Positions 6,126 through 6,302 of a stretch of DNA of 6,302 bases are shown one piece after another. Origin of the DNA: Clostridia bacterium (GTDB lineage Bacteria > Bacillota > Clostridia > Oscillospirales > Acutalibacteraceae); assembly GCA_900771185.1 (NCBI GenBank), contig CAAGND010000208.1, positions 1-6,302 of the forward strand, read 5' to 3'. A program made the position numbers and the translations under genes. The notes beneath the pieces were generated by a model. It worked only from the letters and a program-made list of their open reading frames with translations, was not told the DNA's origin and made no database searches. How positions within the stretch are numbered: the stretch's first letter is position 1; every line of letters begins with the position of its first letter.

Positions 6126-6183
6126 GGCGCGGGAACGCTTTGCGGTTGAAAGAGCGGGGCGGGTCGTGGAAAATTTCGAGGCA

Positions 6184-6302
6184 ATGAATCCGGAGTTTCA
6201 CAAGCCCGAAGTGCTCGCTCCCGCGGGCGGGTGGGAGTGCGCCAAGGCCGCCGTCGAAAACGGCGCGGACGCGATTTATTTCGGCGTCGGACGCTTCAAC
6301 GC
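6184..6302 (+). CDS. Peptidase U32 family protein, N-terminal fragment
   Basis: Thirty-nine complete codons are visible before the window ends. They read MNPEFHKPEVLAPAG followed by GWECAKAAVENGADAIYFG and VGRFN, the hallmark start of U32 proteins, in which the LAPAG loop and the GADAIYFG strand open the TIM-barrel domain. Characterised members (RlhA, TrhP, UbiU/UbiV in E. coli) are RNA or quinone hydroxylation factors, often with an Fe-S cluster, rather than proven proteases. Which subgroup this is cannot be told from so little. GC content is high (38 of 60 bases in the row from 6241), matching the hydrolase and not the cassette. ATG 6184 is chosen because the conserved block follows at the usual distance. 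GAGG (6178-6181) lies too close to be an ideal ribosome site. GTG at 6166 is an in-frame alternative. Confidence 0.85.
   Translation, partial: MNPEFHKPEVLAPAGGWECAKAAVENGADAIYFGVGRFN

Larger units (their letters stand above)
5857..6183. other. Divergent intergenic region between the helicase and U32 genes
   Basis: This 327-base gap must hold the promoters for both the leftward cassette and the rightward U32 gene. I find no strong sigma-70 pair. Weak candidates are CATAAT on the minus strand (6065-6070) and TTGCCA on the plus strand (6060-6065, with a poor -10). Other visible items are the palindrome GAGCGCTC (5905-5912), GTTC-CTGT-GAAC (5922-5933), a 10-base direct repeat GCCGAGAAAA (6017-6026 and 6075-6084), two G5 runs (6036-6040, 6044-6048) and the leftward hairpin at 6097-6125. 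Overlapping small frames are open on both strands between 5881 and 6088. Neither is recognisable. Confidence 0.5.

Noticed and set aside
1..6302. CRISPR array, tRNA or rRNA gene, or transposase in the window
   Set aside because: I saw no regularly spaced direct repeats, no cloverleaf-like sequence with a CCA-proximal stem, and no transposase motifs.

Overview
The window holds a compact two-gene cassette on the minus strand (about 575-5856) between two GC-rich genes that are each cut by a window edge. On the left (1-396, plus strand) is the C-terminal part of an HSL-type alpha/beta hydrolase. On the right (6184-6302, plus strand) are the first 39 codons of a peptidase-U32-family protein. Hand counts on single 60-base rows give about 73% GC in the hydrolase and 63% in the U32 gene, but 22-62% inside the cassette. 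This looks like a moderately high-GC bacterial chromosome carrying an acquired accessory insert. The wording of the U32 N-terminus (APAGGWECAKAAVENGADAIYFG) resembles PVC-group proteins (Verrucomicrobia, Planctomycetes, Kiritimatiellae). That assignment is an impression from memory and was not tested.

The main gene (1477-5856, minus) encodes a 1459-residue RecQ-like superfamily 2 helicase with a complete motif set: FRPGQ, Walker A, DEVH, the aromatic loop SEWGHDFR, TATA and QEAGRAGRD. It also has a cluster of eight cysteines in the RecQ zinc-binding position. Ahead of the helicase is a 470-residue N-terminal region containing a DUF559/DUF2726-like PD-(D/E)XK nuclease signature. Behind it are about 460 residues that match nothing I recognise beyond a possible winged helix. 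The second gene (575-1480, minus) overlaps the helicase stop by an ATGA quartet. It encodes a 301-residue, mostly helical coiled-coil protein ending in a single C-terminal membrane segment, so it is predicted to be tail-anchored.

A nuclease-helicase fusion coupled to a membrane-anchored coiled-coil protein, inserted between housekeeping genes with a drop in GC, is the architecture of a candidate anti-phage or anti-plasmid system. The inferred division of labour is that the helicase-nuclease engages foreign or aberrant DNA, while the coiled-coil protein couples this to the membrane or holds the enzyme there. I cannot match this gene pair to a named defence system from memory.

The left gap (397-574) contains nested A/T-rich palindromes (488-497, 503-517) and no convincing terminator. 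The right gap (5857-6183) contains an intrinsic-terminator-shaped hairpin that points left, towards the cassette (6081-6125). It also contains a small open frame in phase with the helicase, and two G5 runs. None of the three complete or partial gene starts has a well-spaced Shine-Dalgarno sequence.
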